64,000 nt of DNA from Mariniflexile gromovii (GTDB taxonomy: Bacteria; Bacteroidota; Bacteroidia; Flavobacteriales; Flavobacteriaceae). Under the pieces are notes generated by a model, which was given only the letters and a program-made list of their open reading frames with translations, searched no databases and had not been told where the DNA came from. Positions 28,292 through 37,361 of this stretch are shown one piece after another (within the stretch, counting starts at the first letter, position 1; each line of letters starts with the position of its first letter). The stretch is from assembly GCF_017814435.1 (NCBI RefSeq), contig NZ_JAGJCB010000002.1:369665-433664 (forward strand). Direction: 5' to 3'. The position numbers and the translations under genes are program-made.

Positions 28292-28298
28292 ATCAAAT

Positions 28299-28330
28299 AA
28301 AAAAATCACTTAGTAAATAAGTGATTTTTT
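28299..28330 (-). terminator. Terminator of the arsenic operon
   Basis: A perfect 12-bp stem AAAAATCACTTA/TAAGTGATTTTT with a 5-nt loop and a T run on the minus strand. It separates acr3 from rnpA. Confidence 0.85.
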
Positions 28331-28360
28331 GGAATTTTTTGTTGAAATCAGAAACCGGAT

Positions 28361-29425
28361 TTAATCGGTTTGAACAGTTTGAACTTTGACTTTTCCGTAG
28401 TATTTTTTCTTAAGCCAAAAAGAAACTCTTACCAATAAAATTAAAGCGGGTACTTCCACTAAGGGGCCAATAACACCCGTAAAAGCTTGCCCAGAATTAA
28501 GTCCAAAAACGGCAATGGCAACAGCTATGGCCAATTCAAAATTGTTGCCAGCAGCTGTAAATGCTACTGCTGTGGTTTTATCGTATTCTGCTCCAGCGGC
28601 TTTGGTAAAGAAAAAACCAATAAGGAACATAATGGTGAAATAGATAAGCAAAGGAACAGCAATAATTAAAACATCCATGGGGATTTGTACAATCAATTCA
28701 CCTTTTAATGAAAACATGACCACTATTGTAAACAAAAGCGCAATTAAAGTGATGGGTGAAATGGTAGGAATGAATTTGTTTGTATACCAATTTTCACCTT
28801 TTAATTTTACTAAAACAACGCGACTTAAAAGTCCCATTAAAAACGGAATGCCTAAATAAATAGCAACACTTTCAGCAATGGTGGCGATAGAAATATCAAC
28901 AATAGCACCTTCAAACCCAAAATATGGGGGAAGTACGGTTATAAAAATCCAAGCATAAAAGCTATAAGCGAATACTTGGAAAATACTGTTTAATGCCACC
29001 AAACCAGCACCATACTCGCTGCTTCCTTCGGCTAAATCGTTCCAAACCAGTACCATGGCTATGCAACGTGCCAACCCTATTAAAATTAGCCCAACCATAT
29101 ATTCTGGATAATCTTGCAGAAAAAGTATGGCTAAAAAGAACATTAAAACGGGACCAATGATCCAGTTTAGAAGCAAAGACACACCTACAATTTTGGTGTT
29201 TTTAAAAACTTTTGGTAATAGTTTATAATTCACTTTTGCCAATGGCGGATACATCATTAATATCAATCCAATGGCAATGGGAATGTTTGTGGTACCCGAG
29301 TTGAATGAATTTATAATGTTTGGAAATGTGGGAATAAAATAGCCCAAACCAACACCTATTGCCATGGCAATAAAAATCCATAAGGTTAGGTTTTTATCTA
29401 AAAAACTTAATTTTTTTGCTGCCAT
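28361..29425 (-). CDS. acr3: Acr3 family arsenite efflux transporter
   Basis: A 354-residue, ten-helix inner-membrane transporter of the bile acid/arsenite/riboflavin superfamily. [18 protein letters not shown] contains the conserved cysteine used for arsenite, and [18 protein letters not shown] is the other family signature. It expels arsenite using the proton gradient. It is the last gene of the ars operon, 1 base after the arsC-like gene, and is followed by a strong terminator. Confidence 0.95.
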   Translation of the reverse strand: MAAKKLSFLDKNLTLWIFIAMAIGVGLGYFIPTFPNIINSFNSGTTNIPIAIGLILMMYPPLAKVNYKLLPKVFKNTKIVGVSLLLNWIIGPVLMFFLAILFLQDYPEYMVGLILIGLARCIAMVLVWNDLAEGSSEYGAGLVALNSIFQVFAYSFYAWIFITVLPPYFGFEGAIVDISIATIAESVAIYLGIPFLMGLLSRVVLVKLKGENWYTNKFIPTISPITLIALLFTIVVMFSLKGELIVQIPMDVLIIAVPLLIYFTIMFLIGFFFTKAAGAEYDKTTAVAFTAAGNNFELAIAVAIAVFGLNSGQAFTGVIGPLVEVPALILLVRVSFWLKKKYYGKVKVQTVQTD

Positions 29426-29426
29426 G

Positions 29427-30059
29427 TTATGCTTTTATTTGTGAGAATACATAAAAAAGTTCGGTTGCTATTTGCAAACTTCTTTCGTTATATTTTTCAA
29501 GCTGAATCGGGGTATTGTCGAATGCTTTTGGATCTTCAAAAGTAATGGGAATTCTTTTTTCAGCGCCTGGAACAAACGGGCATGCTTCATTGGCAGAATC
29601 GCAAGTCATGATGGCTGCAAATTCAGAATTTGGATTGAAAGCATCATCCAATTTTTTGGAAAAACCAATGATTGGATGCTCATTTTCAGCATATTTTATA
29701 GCATAAATAGGGTTTTTGCCTTCTGAAATAGTCAATACTTTAAAACCAGTATTTTCCAAGGTTTTTGCAACCACGGGAAATAATGCCGTAGCTTCTGTTC
29801 CGCCAGAATAGCAAAGCACATTTTTTATGTTGAAAAAATTTGCCATGGTTTGAGCCCAAACCTGAGATAAATGACTTCTACGTGAATTGTGTGTACAAAT
29901 GAAGTTGATCCTGATGGCTTCTCCTTTGGCGTTTTTTTGCTGGATAAAATCTATTAAAGGTTGTAAAACTTCTTTACGTTCCTTTGCAATAGTTTCTGGA
30001 TTTAAACCTTGAATGGTTTTATTTATTTCTGTAAACAGGTTGGTTTGAGTTGTTATCAT
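29427..30059 (-). CDS. Arsenate reductase-like low-molecular-weight phosphatase
   Basis: A 210-residue cytosolic protein of the LMW phosphotyrosine-phosphatase/ArsC fold. The P-loop C55-THNSR-R61 (Cx5R) follows the first strand. The second family motif, [12 protein letters not shown], supplies further cysteines for a disulfide relay. It should reduce arsenate to arsenite for export by Acr3. It is longer than thioredoxin-type ArsC (about 130 residues) because of an N-terminal helical extension. Operon position supports an arsenic role. Confidence 0.88.
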   Translation of the reverse strand: MITTQTNLFTEINKTIQGLNPETIAKERKEVLQPLIDFIQQKNAKGEAIRINFICTHNSRRSHLSQVWAQTMANFFNIKNVLCYSGGTEATALFPVVAKTLENTGFKVLTISEGKNPIYAIKYAENEHPIIGFSKKLDDAFNPNSEFAAIMTCDSANEACPFVPGAEKRIPITFEDPKAFDNTPIQLEKYNERSLQIATELFYVFSQIKA

Positions 30060-30082
30060 GTTCTTGAATGTGTTTTTTGGTT

Positions 30083-30148
30083 CTCGCTAAGTCGCGAAGA
30101 CGCAAAGTTTCATTTATTCTATTAATTCTTTGCGCCTTGGCGGCTTTG
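30083..30148. repeat. Dispersed palindromic repeat (CGCAAAG / CTTTGCG arms)
   Basis: The left arm CGCGAAGACGCAAAG and the right arm CTTTGCGCCTTGGCGG pair with two mismatches around an AT-rich loop of about 20 bases. This motif family is one I recall as widespread in Bacteroidota intergenic DNA. Here it interrupts the ars operon between DUF6428 and the arsC-like gene. Confidence 0.65.
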
Positions 30149-30174
30149 TTTGATAATCGTTTTTTGAATATTTT

Positions 30175-30642
30175 TTAGCAACAATTTCCGTCTGGTGTGC
30201 AACAAGGTTGATCTGTTAAATCGGCCATTTTTAATTTTGGTTTTGCAACAGGAATTCCGCAGTTTTCTTTTGCTAAACAGTCTGTTTTTTTAGTAGTCAA
30301 TAAGAAATTTTCTCCGTTAAAATCAAGTCCGAATTTTTCAATAGTTTGACCTTGATACTCTACTTCAATTTCTAAATCTTCGATGCTTAGTACTTTTTCT
30401 GAAAGTTCTATAATGTGTAATAGTTTTTCAGGATGCAGCCTATGGTCATAATCGTTGGCATTCCAAAGTTGAAAGTTTACAACGGTTTCTTCGCGAAGTG
30501 TACCGCCACAATCGATAAATTTTTTGGTAATTTTTCCAATTTCTGTTACATGAAAATGATTAGGAACTAAAGTTCCGTTAGGCAATTGAAATGCTATTTG
30601 GTTCAATTGTTTTAATGCTGATTTAACTTCTGATAGTATCAT
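30175..30642 (-). CDS. DUF6428 family protein with cysteine-rich tail
   Basis: A 155-residue cytosolic protein of a family found mainly in Bacteroidota arsenic operons. The core has PNHFHVTEIGKITKKFIDCG and VNFQLWNANDYDHRLHP, with many His and Cys residues. The tail has Cys at NCGIP and ends CCTPDGNCC, which could bind arsenite or another soft metal. The function is unknown. It sits between arsR and the arsC-like gene, so involvement in arsenic handling is likely but unproven. Confidence 0.8.
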   Translation of the reverse strand: MILSEVKSALKQLNQIAFQLPNGTLVPNHFHVTEIGKITKKFIDCGGTLREETVVNFQLWNANDYDHRLHPEKLLHIIELSEKVLSIEDLEIEVEYQGQTIEKFGLDFNGENFLLTTKKTDCLAKENCGIPVAKPKLKMADLTDQPCCTPDGNCC

Positions 30643-30658
30643 AATTTTTATATTTGTT

Positions 30659-30684
30659 TATTGCGATTATACGATGAATGGTTG
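30659..30684. promoter_or_regulatory. Second copy of the ars operator-like sequence
   Basis: TATTGCGATTATACGATGAA here resembles TATTGCAATATTACGATTAA upstream of arsR (31041-31066). The following TG[G]TTG continues the match. It lies in the gap between arsR and DUF6428. Confidence 0.45.
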
Positions 30685-30695
30685 TAAATTTTTTT

Positions 30696-31025
30696 TTAAC
30701 AACAACTTGTGTTTTGAAGGTCTTGATCTAAAAATTTAAGCATCACTTCTTTCATTTTAGTCCAGTTTTCGGTGTGTATACAATAGCAAACACTGGTGCC
30801 TTCTACATTGCCTTTTATAAGTCCTAATTGTTTTAACTCCTTTAAATGTTGCGAAATGGTAGGTTGAGCCAAACCAATTTCACTTACTAAATCGCCACAA
30901 ACACAGGTGTTAATTTTAAAAAGGTGTTCTAAAATGGCAACTCTGGCAGGATGCCCAAAAACTTTAGCAAATAGAGCGATTTCGTTTTGTACATCGGTAA
31001 ACATTTCTGTTTTGGTTAATCCCAT
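30696..31025 (-). CDS. arsR: ArsR family metalloregulator
   Basis: A 109-residue winged-helix repressor. The metal-binding helix carries C41-V-C43-GDL, the classic As(III)/Sb(III) sensing motif. The recognition helix is AQPTISQHLKELKQLGLI. Additional cysteines at 80, 82, 108 and 109 could extend the site. It is first in the arsR-DUF6428-arsC-acr3 operon and probably autoregulates through the palindrome just upstream. Confidence 0.94.
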   Translation of the reverse strand: MGLTKTEMFTDVQNEIALFAKVFGHPARVAILEHLFKINTCVCGDLVSEIGLAQPTISQHLKELKQLGLIKGNVEGTSVCYCIHTENWTKMKEVMLKFLDQDLQNTSCC

Positions 31026-31333
31026 AGCATAGTATTATTATATTGCAATATTACGATTAATGTTTGAATTGGCAAAGAAAGTGATGATTATTTTAATGTG
31101 TTTGGTGAAGTAATGTGAAGTATTTAGGATTTCAATAATTTAGAATATTAGTAAATGAGGAGTCCTTAATGTGGAATGAAGAGAAATTTTAGTAGTGGAT
31201 GAGGTTTTTGAAAAATTTGTTTAGCGTTATGGCTAAGATAGCATAATGGCTGAAATTTATTTCAGCTACGATGACATTCGAAGGAAAAGGTCAGACGTAA
31301 TGCTTTTATAGCAGGTGTTTTAAAACGTTAATT
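31026..31333. other. 308-bp intergenic region upstream of arsR
   Basis: It contains the ars operator (31040-31066) and, at 31249-31266, a small palindrome GCTGAAAT/ATTTCAGC within a dispersed-repeat-like stretch running into GATGACATTC. No ORF or RNA gene is recognised. Confidence 0.4.
31040..31066. promoter_or_regulatory. Candidate ArsR operator
   Basis: A perfect 12-bp palindrome ATATTGCAATAT, followed by TACGATTAATG, lies 15 bases upstream of the arsR start. A related copy is at 30659-30684. Confidence 0.6.
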
Positions 31334-31954
31334 TTACCATTCATCAGTTTTAAAAATAAATTTTTCAATGCTTTGATATAGGTCTTGAACTTTTTTATTA
31401 AGATTATCAGAAAGCTCTTTTTTGAAAGGAAGTGTTTTAGTTTTGAGTGTTTGTGAATTTTTTTCTAATGCTTTGTTCAACTTTTTTTCATTACCATTTG
31501 ATTCTTTATAACTATCAGAAAATCTTTTTACTAAGACATCGTATGTGACAGTATTTTTTAATTCTTCTTCTAAAATAAATGTTTCAATATTTTGACCATA
31601 AACAATAGTCGAAATGACTTTTTCAGGAATAATAAGTTCTATTTTAGTCTTAAAATCTTTTATTGAAAAAATTAAAGTATGTGCAAATACAATATCATTA
31701 TTAAAAGTTTTACTGAAATATGAGAAATTTCCTTTTACAATAATTTTTTCTTTCGTGTCTAATTGAATAACATTATTTGCAGATTTATAATTTAAGGCTA
31801 ACCACTCTTTTAATTTAACATATAATTCGTTTTGTTGCATTTCAGGGGTGTTTATAACTTTTGAATAACCATGAATATCCATGTCTACATCTTGAGAGAA
31901 AAGGGAATAAGCTGATAAAAAGAATAAAAGAAAGAATTTGTTTTTTGTATTCAT
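31334..31954 (-). CDS. DUF4468 domain secreted protein
   Basis: A 206-residue protein with a Sec signal peptide (YSLFSQ). Residues about 25-115 fit the DUF4468 (TBP-like fold) pattern, with YVKLKEWLALNYKSANNVIQ and VKGNFSY. The C-terminus is lysine-rich and probably helical. The function of this family is unknown. It stands alone between the ars operon and the M1 peptidase. Confidence 0.7.
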   Translation of the reverse strand: MNTKNKFFLLFFLSAYSLFSQDVDMDIHGYSKVINTPEMQQNELYVKLKEWLALNYKSANNVIQLDTKEKIIVKGNFSYFSKTFNNDIVFAHTLIFSIKDFKTKIELIIPEKVISTIVYGQNIETFILEEELKNTVTYDVLVKRFSDSYKESNGNEKKLNKALEKNSQTLKTKTLPFKKELSDNLNKKVQDLYQSIEKFIFKTDEW

Positions 31955-32077
31955 ACTTCAGATGCGAGTTTATGTTTTGAAACGTAAAGCGAATATGATT
32001 ACATTATGATGAATTATATTCGATGTAAAACGAATTTATAATTTTTCCACGACAAAGTCAAGTTATTCTCACAAATA

Positions 32078-32109
32078 AAAAACCCCTTTATTTTCATAAA
32101 GAGGTTTTT
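32078..32109 (-). terminator. Terminator of the M1 peptidase gene
   Basis: A 14-bp stem AAAAACCCCTTTAT/ATAAAGAGGTTTTT with one mismatch and a 4-nt loop. T runs follow in both directions. It lies just after the M1 stop codon. Confidence 0.8.
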
Positions 32110-32137
32110 TAAATTTTGAAAATTATTTAAAAAAAAA

Positions 32138-33967
32138 TTACTTTTTATTATTCCCTTTTTCAATATCTGCCATTAAATTTTTTGGGTCTATTTCAACGCT
32201 TTTAACCGCTTTTTTAGTGGTAAAAATATAAGTGGGGTACGCCCAAGCCCAATCGTTTATTAGGGTTGCTGTTGTTGGTTTTTCACCACGCATCATTTGT
32301 AATGGGATATAAAAATCTTCGGTTTTACCATCAGTGTAGGTTACCGTTACATCAATAGGCATGGGCATTAAGCCAATGCGTTCTAAGGTAATGGTGTTGC
32401 CTTCAATGGTTTTTACGCCATAATCGATGGTGTTGGTGGTTTGTGCAAAATCGGTTAAATACCAATCGAGTTCTAATCCCGAAACTTTTTCTGCAGTTCG
32501 AATGATATCCAACGGCTTCGGGTGTTTAAAGGCAAAATCTTCAAAATATTTTTTAATGGTTTCCTTTAAGTTTTCGTCACCTATAACGTAGCCTAGTTGT
32601 GCTATAAATACTTCCCCTTTATTATAGGCAGAAGCGCTATAGGTACTGTTAAAATTGTATCTGTCCGCATGTGTGGTAAGTGGCTGTTCAACTCCTGATT
32701 TTGCTAAAGCCAAATAAGATTTGTAAGCATCCTCGGTAGGGTTAACTTTCCCTTCCTTCATGATTTTGTTCATAGCTAAATCGCTTATATAGCTAGTGAA
32801 GCCTTCGTCCATCCATTCATGTTTCGCTTCGTTGGTTGCCAATAAAAATTGAAACCAAGTGTGAGCCAATTCATGCGCTGTTACACCTACTAAACTTCCG
32901 TAGCGTCTTTCTCCGGTAATTAACGTACACATTGCATATTCCATACCGCCATCGCCCCCTTGAATGACCGAGTATTGGTTGTATGGATACTTGCCTATTT
33001 CTTCACTGAAATATTGCATCAGTTCTACCGTTTTAGGTTGCATTTTTTTCCAGTTATTTTTGTGTTCTTCTGAAAGCGTGTTTATGTAGAAGAAATGGAG
33101 CATTGGACCATTAGGCACTTGCATCGTATCGTGAATATAATTTGGGTCTGCAGCCCACGTAAAATCGTGTACTTTAGGAGCAACAAAATGCCATGTTAAT
33201 TTATCGGTGTTCGGTCTGTTTACAGTGCCGGTTTCATAACCATAACCTATGTTGTTTGGATTTTGCAAATAACCTGTACCGCCTAAAATATAGCTTTTAT
33301 CAATGGTGATTTTCACATCAAAATCGCCCCATACCCCATGAAATTCGCGACCAATGTACGGGTCGGCATGCCAACCTTCAAAATCGTATTCTGCTAATTT
33401 AGGATACCATTGGGTCATTGATAATGCCACACCTTCTTTACTATTCCTACCCGAACGACGGATTTGTAGGGGTACTTGGCCATCAAAATCCATATCAAAG
33501 GTAACACTTTCACCTGGTTGAATTGGTTTTGCTAAATCTACCTCTAAAACGGTTCCAACGGTTTCGTGCTTAATGGTTTTACCGTTTTGTTTTAACGAAT
33601 TTACTTTGATGTAACCAATTTCGTTTGGATGTAGTTTGCTAATGCGATCTCCTACTCTCGGGTCTGGGTCTGCTATGGTACGGGAACGAACGTCCATTTC
33701 GCTACCCGGTTGAAAAGCATTAAAATATAAGTGATAATACACACGGTTTAAAACATCGGGTGAGTTATTGGTGTACACCAAGGTTTGTTTGCCTTTGTAT
33801 TGATAGGTGTTTACATCCATATCAATGTCCATTTTATAATCAACATGTTGTTGCCAATAACATGAGGTGGTAGGGGTTTTAGGTGTAGCGGGTGCTGTAA
33901 CAGTTTGTGCACTATTACACGAACAGAACACCAAAATGATTAATATAGAAATTAAAAATTGTTTCAT
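32138..33967 (-). CDS. M1 family metallopeptidase, lipoprotein
   Basis: A 609-residue gluzincin aminopeptidase with lipoprotein signal (VFCSC). The zinc motif HELAHTWFQ lies near residue 365, with the third ligand Glu in KHEWMDEG. The exopeptidase motif appears as GGMEYAM instead of GAMEN. An N-terminal beta-sandwich is present, but the chain is shorter than the four-domain M1 enzymes (about 870 residues). It probably degrades peptides at the envelope. It is monocistronic. Confidence 0.9.
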   Translation of the reverse strand: MKQFLISILIILVFCSCNSAQTVTAPATPKTPTTSCYWQQHVDYKMDIDMDVNTYQYKGKQTLVYTNNSPDVLNRVYYHLYFNAFQPGSEMDVRSRTIADPDPRVGDRISKLHPNEIGYIKVNSLKQNGKTIKHETVGTVLEVDLAKPIQPGESVTFDMDFDGQVPLQIRRSGRNSKEGVALSMTQWYPKLAEYDFEGWHADPYIGREFHGVWGDFDVKITIDKSYILGGTGYLQNPNNIGYGYETGTVNRPNTDKLTWHFVAPKVHDFTWAADPNYIHDTMQVPNGPMLHFFYINTLSEEHKNNWKKMQPKTVELMQYFSEEIGKYPYNQYSVIQGGDGGMEYAMCTLITGERRYGSLVGVTAHELAHTWFQFLLATNEAKHEWMDEGFTSYISDLAMNKIMKEGKVNPTEDAYKSYLALAKSGVEQPLTTHADRYNFNSTYSASAYNKGEVFIAQLGYVIGDENLKETIKKYFEDFAFKHPKPLDIIRTAEKVSGLELDWYLTDFAQTTNTIDYGVKTIEGNTITLERIGLMPMPIDVTVTYTDGKTEDFYIPLQMMRGEKPTTATLINDWAWAYPTYIFTTKKAVKSVEIDPKNLMADIEKGNNKK

Positions 33968-34012
33968 CTGTTTGTAGGTATTGTTTTGTATTATAAACGG
34001 TTTTAAAATAAT

Positions 34013-34049
34013 AAAAAATAGATCCTGAAATTATTTCAGAATCTATTTT
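34013..34049 (-). terminator. Terminator of the S8 protease gene
   Basis: A 14-bp stem AAAATAGATCCTGA/TCAGAATCTATTTT with one mismatch and a 7-nt loop; a T run follows on the minus strand. Confidence 0.75.
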
Positions 34050-34111
34050 CAGAATGTAATAGTTTTTAGAAACTAAAATATTTTCAGCTTTTTATCGCTT
34101 TAGATTTTATG

Positions 34112-35719
34112 TTAATTAGCCATTTGAGCAGCCATAATTAAGGCATTATAAGCATTGGCTATTTTTCCTGATTTTACAATATCAGCAAATGGTTTTACAT
34201 TGCTTGTATCACCACCAACAACAACTTTTGTTTTAATGGCTAAACCAGAATCCATAATAATTTGTTTTACTTGAGCCGCCGTTAATTTTGGGTAATATGA
34301 ACGAATTAACGCCGCAATACCAGCAACTGCAGGTGCAGCCATGGAAGTACCTCCTTTAGTATCATATTCGTTTTCTGGGGTTGTAGAATATACTTTGGCC
34401 CCTGGTGCAAAAATGTCAACATTTTGTTTTCCGTAATTAGAAAAACTAGCAACAATATTAGAACCATATTTAGGCTCTAAAGCACCCACTCTAATGTAGG
34501 AGTTGGATATTTCTTGACCGTTGATATTATCATCAGGGAAATTAGATTCAACATCTACATTTTTACTATCATTTCCTGCAGCATGTACAAAAACCACGTC
34601 TTTATCGCTTGCATATTTAATAGCATCACGTACCCAATCGCTATGTGGTGAAAAACTTTTTCCGAAACTACCATTTATTACTTTAGCGCCATTATCTACA
34701 GCATAACGAATGGCTAAAGCCACATCTTTATCGTATTCATCGCCATTAGGAACGGCTCTGATGCTCATAATTTTCACGTTGTTAGCAACACCGTTAGCAC
34801 CTTTACCATTGTTGCGTTCTGCAGCAATAATACCAGCAACATGTGTACCATGACTTTCAGATTTCTTTACAGGTTTTACGTTTCCGTTACCATAAAATTT
34901 GTTGTTCATGTTATTAGGGTCATCACCATTTACACGCCCATTAAAGTCTTTATTTAAGTTGTAGTTTAAACGGTCGTTAATGCTTTCTAAACCTTCGGTA
35001 ATTTCCTTTAAAGCATCAGCCATAGAATCCATACCATTGTTAAACATATAATTTGCAACTTGTGTAGCTTGAAGAAGTGTTTGGTCTTCGGTTTTAATTG
35101 CCTTCACCTCTTGTTTTGTATAATCTTTTTTCCCTAAATGTTTAGAGATGGCATCATCAGCCGATTTTATTTGTTGATAAATCTGGTCGTATTGTGTTTT
35201 TCTACCTAACCATTTTTGGTATTCTTCCTTGTAAAGTGCTTCGGCTTCAGCATAATCGGGATTAGTAGTATCTCCGCTTGCCAGTATGCGTACATATTCC
35301 AATTGTTCATTATAACCATCACCTAAAAAATTCCAACCGTGTACATCATCAATGTAACCGTTATTATCGTCGTCTTTTCCATTGTTTGGAATTTCCCCTT
35401 TGTTGGTCCAAATAACGTCGTTTAAATCTTCATGGTCAATATCGATTCCTGAATCTATTACAGCAACAATAACGGTGTTTCCTTTTTTGTTTTTAATAAG
35501 TTCTGTATAGGCTTTGTCTACACTCATACCTGGGATGGTGTCTTTTACCAAATCTAAATGCCCCCAGTTGTGTTTTTCTTTTTCAGTTAATTCTGAAACT
35601 TTCAAAGGCGTATTGTCTATGTTTTCAACAGGTGTAGACAGAATATTGGCCGTTCCTCCACAGCCAGAAAATAATACGGCCACAAGTGCCGAAAGCATTA
35701 TTGTTTTAATTGTTTTCAT
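34112..35719 (-). CDS. S8 family subtilisin-like serine protease, lipoprotein
   Basis: A 535-residue subtilase with lipobox FSGC (Cys20). The triad is visible: Asp89 in VIDSGIDIDHED, His in SHGTHVAGI (about 293) and Ser in GGTSMAAPAVAG (about 457). An insertion of about 130 residues, helical and charged, lies between the Asp and His motifs. There is no separate propeptide domain. It follows the MBL hydrolase gene by 27 bases and may be co-transcribed with it. Confidence 0.92.
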   Translation of the reverse strand: MKTIKTIMLSALVAVLFSGCGGTANILSTPVENIDNTPLKVSELTEKEKHNWGHLDLVKDTIPGMSVDKAYTELIKNKKGNTVIVAVIDSGIDIDHEDLNDVIWTNKGEIPNNGKDDDNNGYIDDVHGWNFLGDGYNEQLEYVRILASGDTTNPDYAEAEALYKEEYQKWLGRKTQYDQIYQQIKSADDAISKHLGKKDYTKQEVKAIKTEDQTLLQATQVANYMFNNGMDSMADALKEITEGLESINDRLNYNLNKDFNGRVNGDDPNNMNNKFYGNGNVKPVKKSESHGTHVAGIIAAERNNGKGANGVANNVKIMSIRAVPNGDEYDKDVALAIRYAVDNGAKVINGSFGKSFSPHSDWVRDAIKYASDKDVVFVHAAGNDSKNVDVESNFPDDNINGQEISNSYIRVGALEPKYGSNIVASFSNYGKQNVDIFAPGAKVYSTTPENEYDTKGGTSMAAPAVAGIAALIRSYYPKLTAAQVKQIIMDSGLAIKTKVVVGGDTSNVKPFADIVKSGKIANAYNALIMAAQMAN

Positions 35720-35746
35720 TTGTTTGTTTTTGAATTAGTCACTCTT

Positions 35747-36607
35747 TTATTGAAATATATCTTGAGAAGTATGGATGTCTTTTAATCTGACACCTTTTTC
35801 GGTTTTAGTCACAGTTATAATTTCGTTATGGGCATCGTGTTCTAAAAATAAATAATAATTATTGGAAGCAGCGGTATTGAGAAATTTTTCTTTTTCGTCT
35901 AGTGTTAAAAGCGGTCTGGTATCGTAACCCATTACGTATGGCAAGGGTATATGCCCAACGGTTGGCAATAAATCGGCCATAAAAGCAATGGTTTTGTCTT
36001 TGTATTTTATAAGGGGAATCATTTGCTTATCGGTATGTCCGTTGGCAAAAAAAATATCGAAACCAAGTTCAGAATTTATTAAGGTATCGCCCTTTGGGAT
36101 GGCTGTGAATTTAAGTTGGCCACTTTCCTGCATTGGCAAAATATTTTCTGTTAAGAAGGAGGCCTTTTCGCGGTTATTGGGTTGGGTAGCCCACAACCAG
36201 TGGTCTTTATTGCTCCAAAAATAGGCGTTTTTAAAGGCAGGTTCGTAACCAGTTTCATCTTTGTTCCATTGAACACTGCCACCGCAATGGTCAAAGTGTA
36301 AATGCGTCATAAACACATCGGTAATATCATCACGATGAAAACCGTATTTTTTAAGGGAGTTATCGATGCTATGATTGCCCCAAAGGTTATAGTAGCCAAA
36401 AAACTTGCTCGATTGTTTGTTGCCCATACCCGTATCAATTAAAATAAGCCGATTGCCTTCTTCAATAAGCAAACAACGGGCTGCAATGTCAATCATATTA
36501 TTGGCATCGGCAGGATTTGTTTTTTGCCACAACGATTTTGGTACTACACCAAACATGGCGCCACCATCGAGTTTAAAATTGCCAGATTCTATGGGATATA
36601 ATTGCAT
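35747..36607 (-). CDS. MBL-fold metallo-hydrolase
   Basis: A 286-residue metallo-beta-lactamase-fold hydrolase. The metal motif is H102-L-H104-F-D106-H107, and further ligands are in FANGHTDKQM and FMADLLPTVGHIP. The closest recognisable group is the AHL-lactonase/AttM-like branch, but without assay the substrate is unknown. No signal peptide is seen, so it is cytosolic. It is upstream of the S8 protease gene on the same strand. Confidence 0.85.
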   Translation of the reverse strand: MQLYPIESGNFKLDGGAMFGVVPKSLWQKTNPADANNMIDIAARCLLIEEGNRLILIDTGMGNKQSSKFFGYYNLWGNHSIDNSLKKYGFHRDDITDVFMTHLHFDHCGGSVQWNKDETGYEPAFKNAYFWSNKDHWLWATQPNNREKASFLTENILPMQESGQLKFTAIPKGDTLINSELGFDIFFANGHTDKQMIPLIKYKDKTIAFMADLLPTVGHIPLPYVMGYDTRPLLTLDEKEKFLNTAASNNYYLFLEHDAHNEIITVTKTEKGVRLKDIHTSQDIFQ

Positions 36608-36775
36608 TTAGGGCTTTTATAGAAAAAATGTCTTGCAAATTACTAAAAACGTAATTGATAAGTTCAAAATCATTAAATTTATTGGATTTTTTTAACATTT
36701 GATTAGAATAATTTAAATAAACATTCTTTTGAAACCTTTAAAATTTCAATTAGATTTATAAAAATAATTTTTAAA

Positions 36776-37135
36776 ATGTCTATAAAGCACATTATCGAAA
36801 CGCCTTTAAAAATAAAAAAAATGAAGCTTTTGCGCTTCGGGCGTGACTTTAAGCCTGATGAAGAAGTTATTCTGAGAGATTATCTTGCCATTGAACGTAC
36901 CCGATTGGCAAATGAACGTACGTTGCTTTCATACATTCGTTCTTCACTTTATTTATTACTTGGTGGTATTGCTTTTTTTCAACTTGAAATTTTTCCGAAT
37001 TTTAAATACTTAGCTTTCATATCCCTTTTTTTTAGTGCGCTTTTTCTAGTAATAGGCATTTATAGATTTACACTTCTTAAAAAAAGCCTGAAAAGACTTT
37101 ATTATTTATCTGAATCTAAGGAAAACGGTAAATGA
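36776..37135 (+). CDS. DUF202 family small membrane protein
   Basis: A 119-residue protein. The DUF202 motif RDYLAIERTRLANERTLLSY is followed by two transmembrane helices (about residues 62-80 and 83-103). Its molecular function is unknown. It precedes the antiporter gene by 226 bases, with a hairpin in between, so independent expression is likely. Confidence 0.85.
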   Translation: MSIKHIIETPLKIKKMKLLRFGRDFKPDEEVILRDYLAIERTRLANERTLLSYIRSSLYLLLGGIAFFQLEIFPNFKYLAFISLFFSALFLVIGIYRFTLLKKSLKRLYYLSESKENGK

Positions 37136-37278
37136 ATTAATTGTTTGACTTGCAGCTTACCTGTATATCCTTTATTTCTTAGTTTTTAATCTTTAAAAAT
37201 GAAAGTTTATTTTATCAAAACAACATTAATGCATACCATAAAATAATAAAATATACTTAAAGGGTTGGGGTAGTTTGT

Positions 37279-37320
37279 AATACCTAAAAAGCGATGCCTT
37301 CATTGCTTGTAGGTATTTTA
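37279..37320 (+). terminator. Hairpin after the DUF202 gene
   Basis: Outer arms AATACCTA/TAGGTATT and inner arms AAGC/GCTT form an interrupted stem, followed by TTAAAT. It is a weak terminator or a structured leader of the antiporter gene. Confidence 0.4.
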
Positions 37321-37361
37321 AATAGAATAAAAATTAGTATTTTAACCCCAAAATTCAGTTT

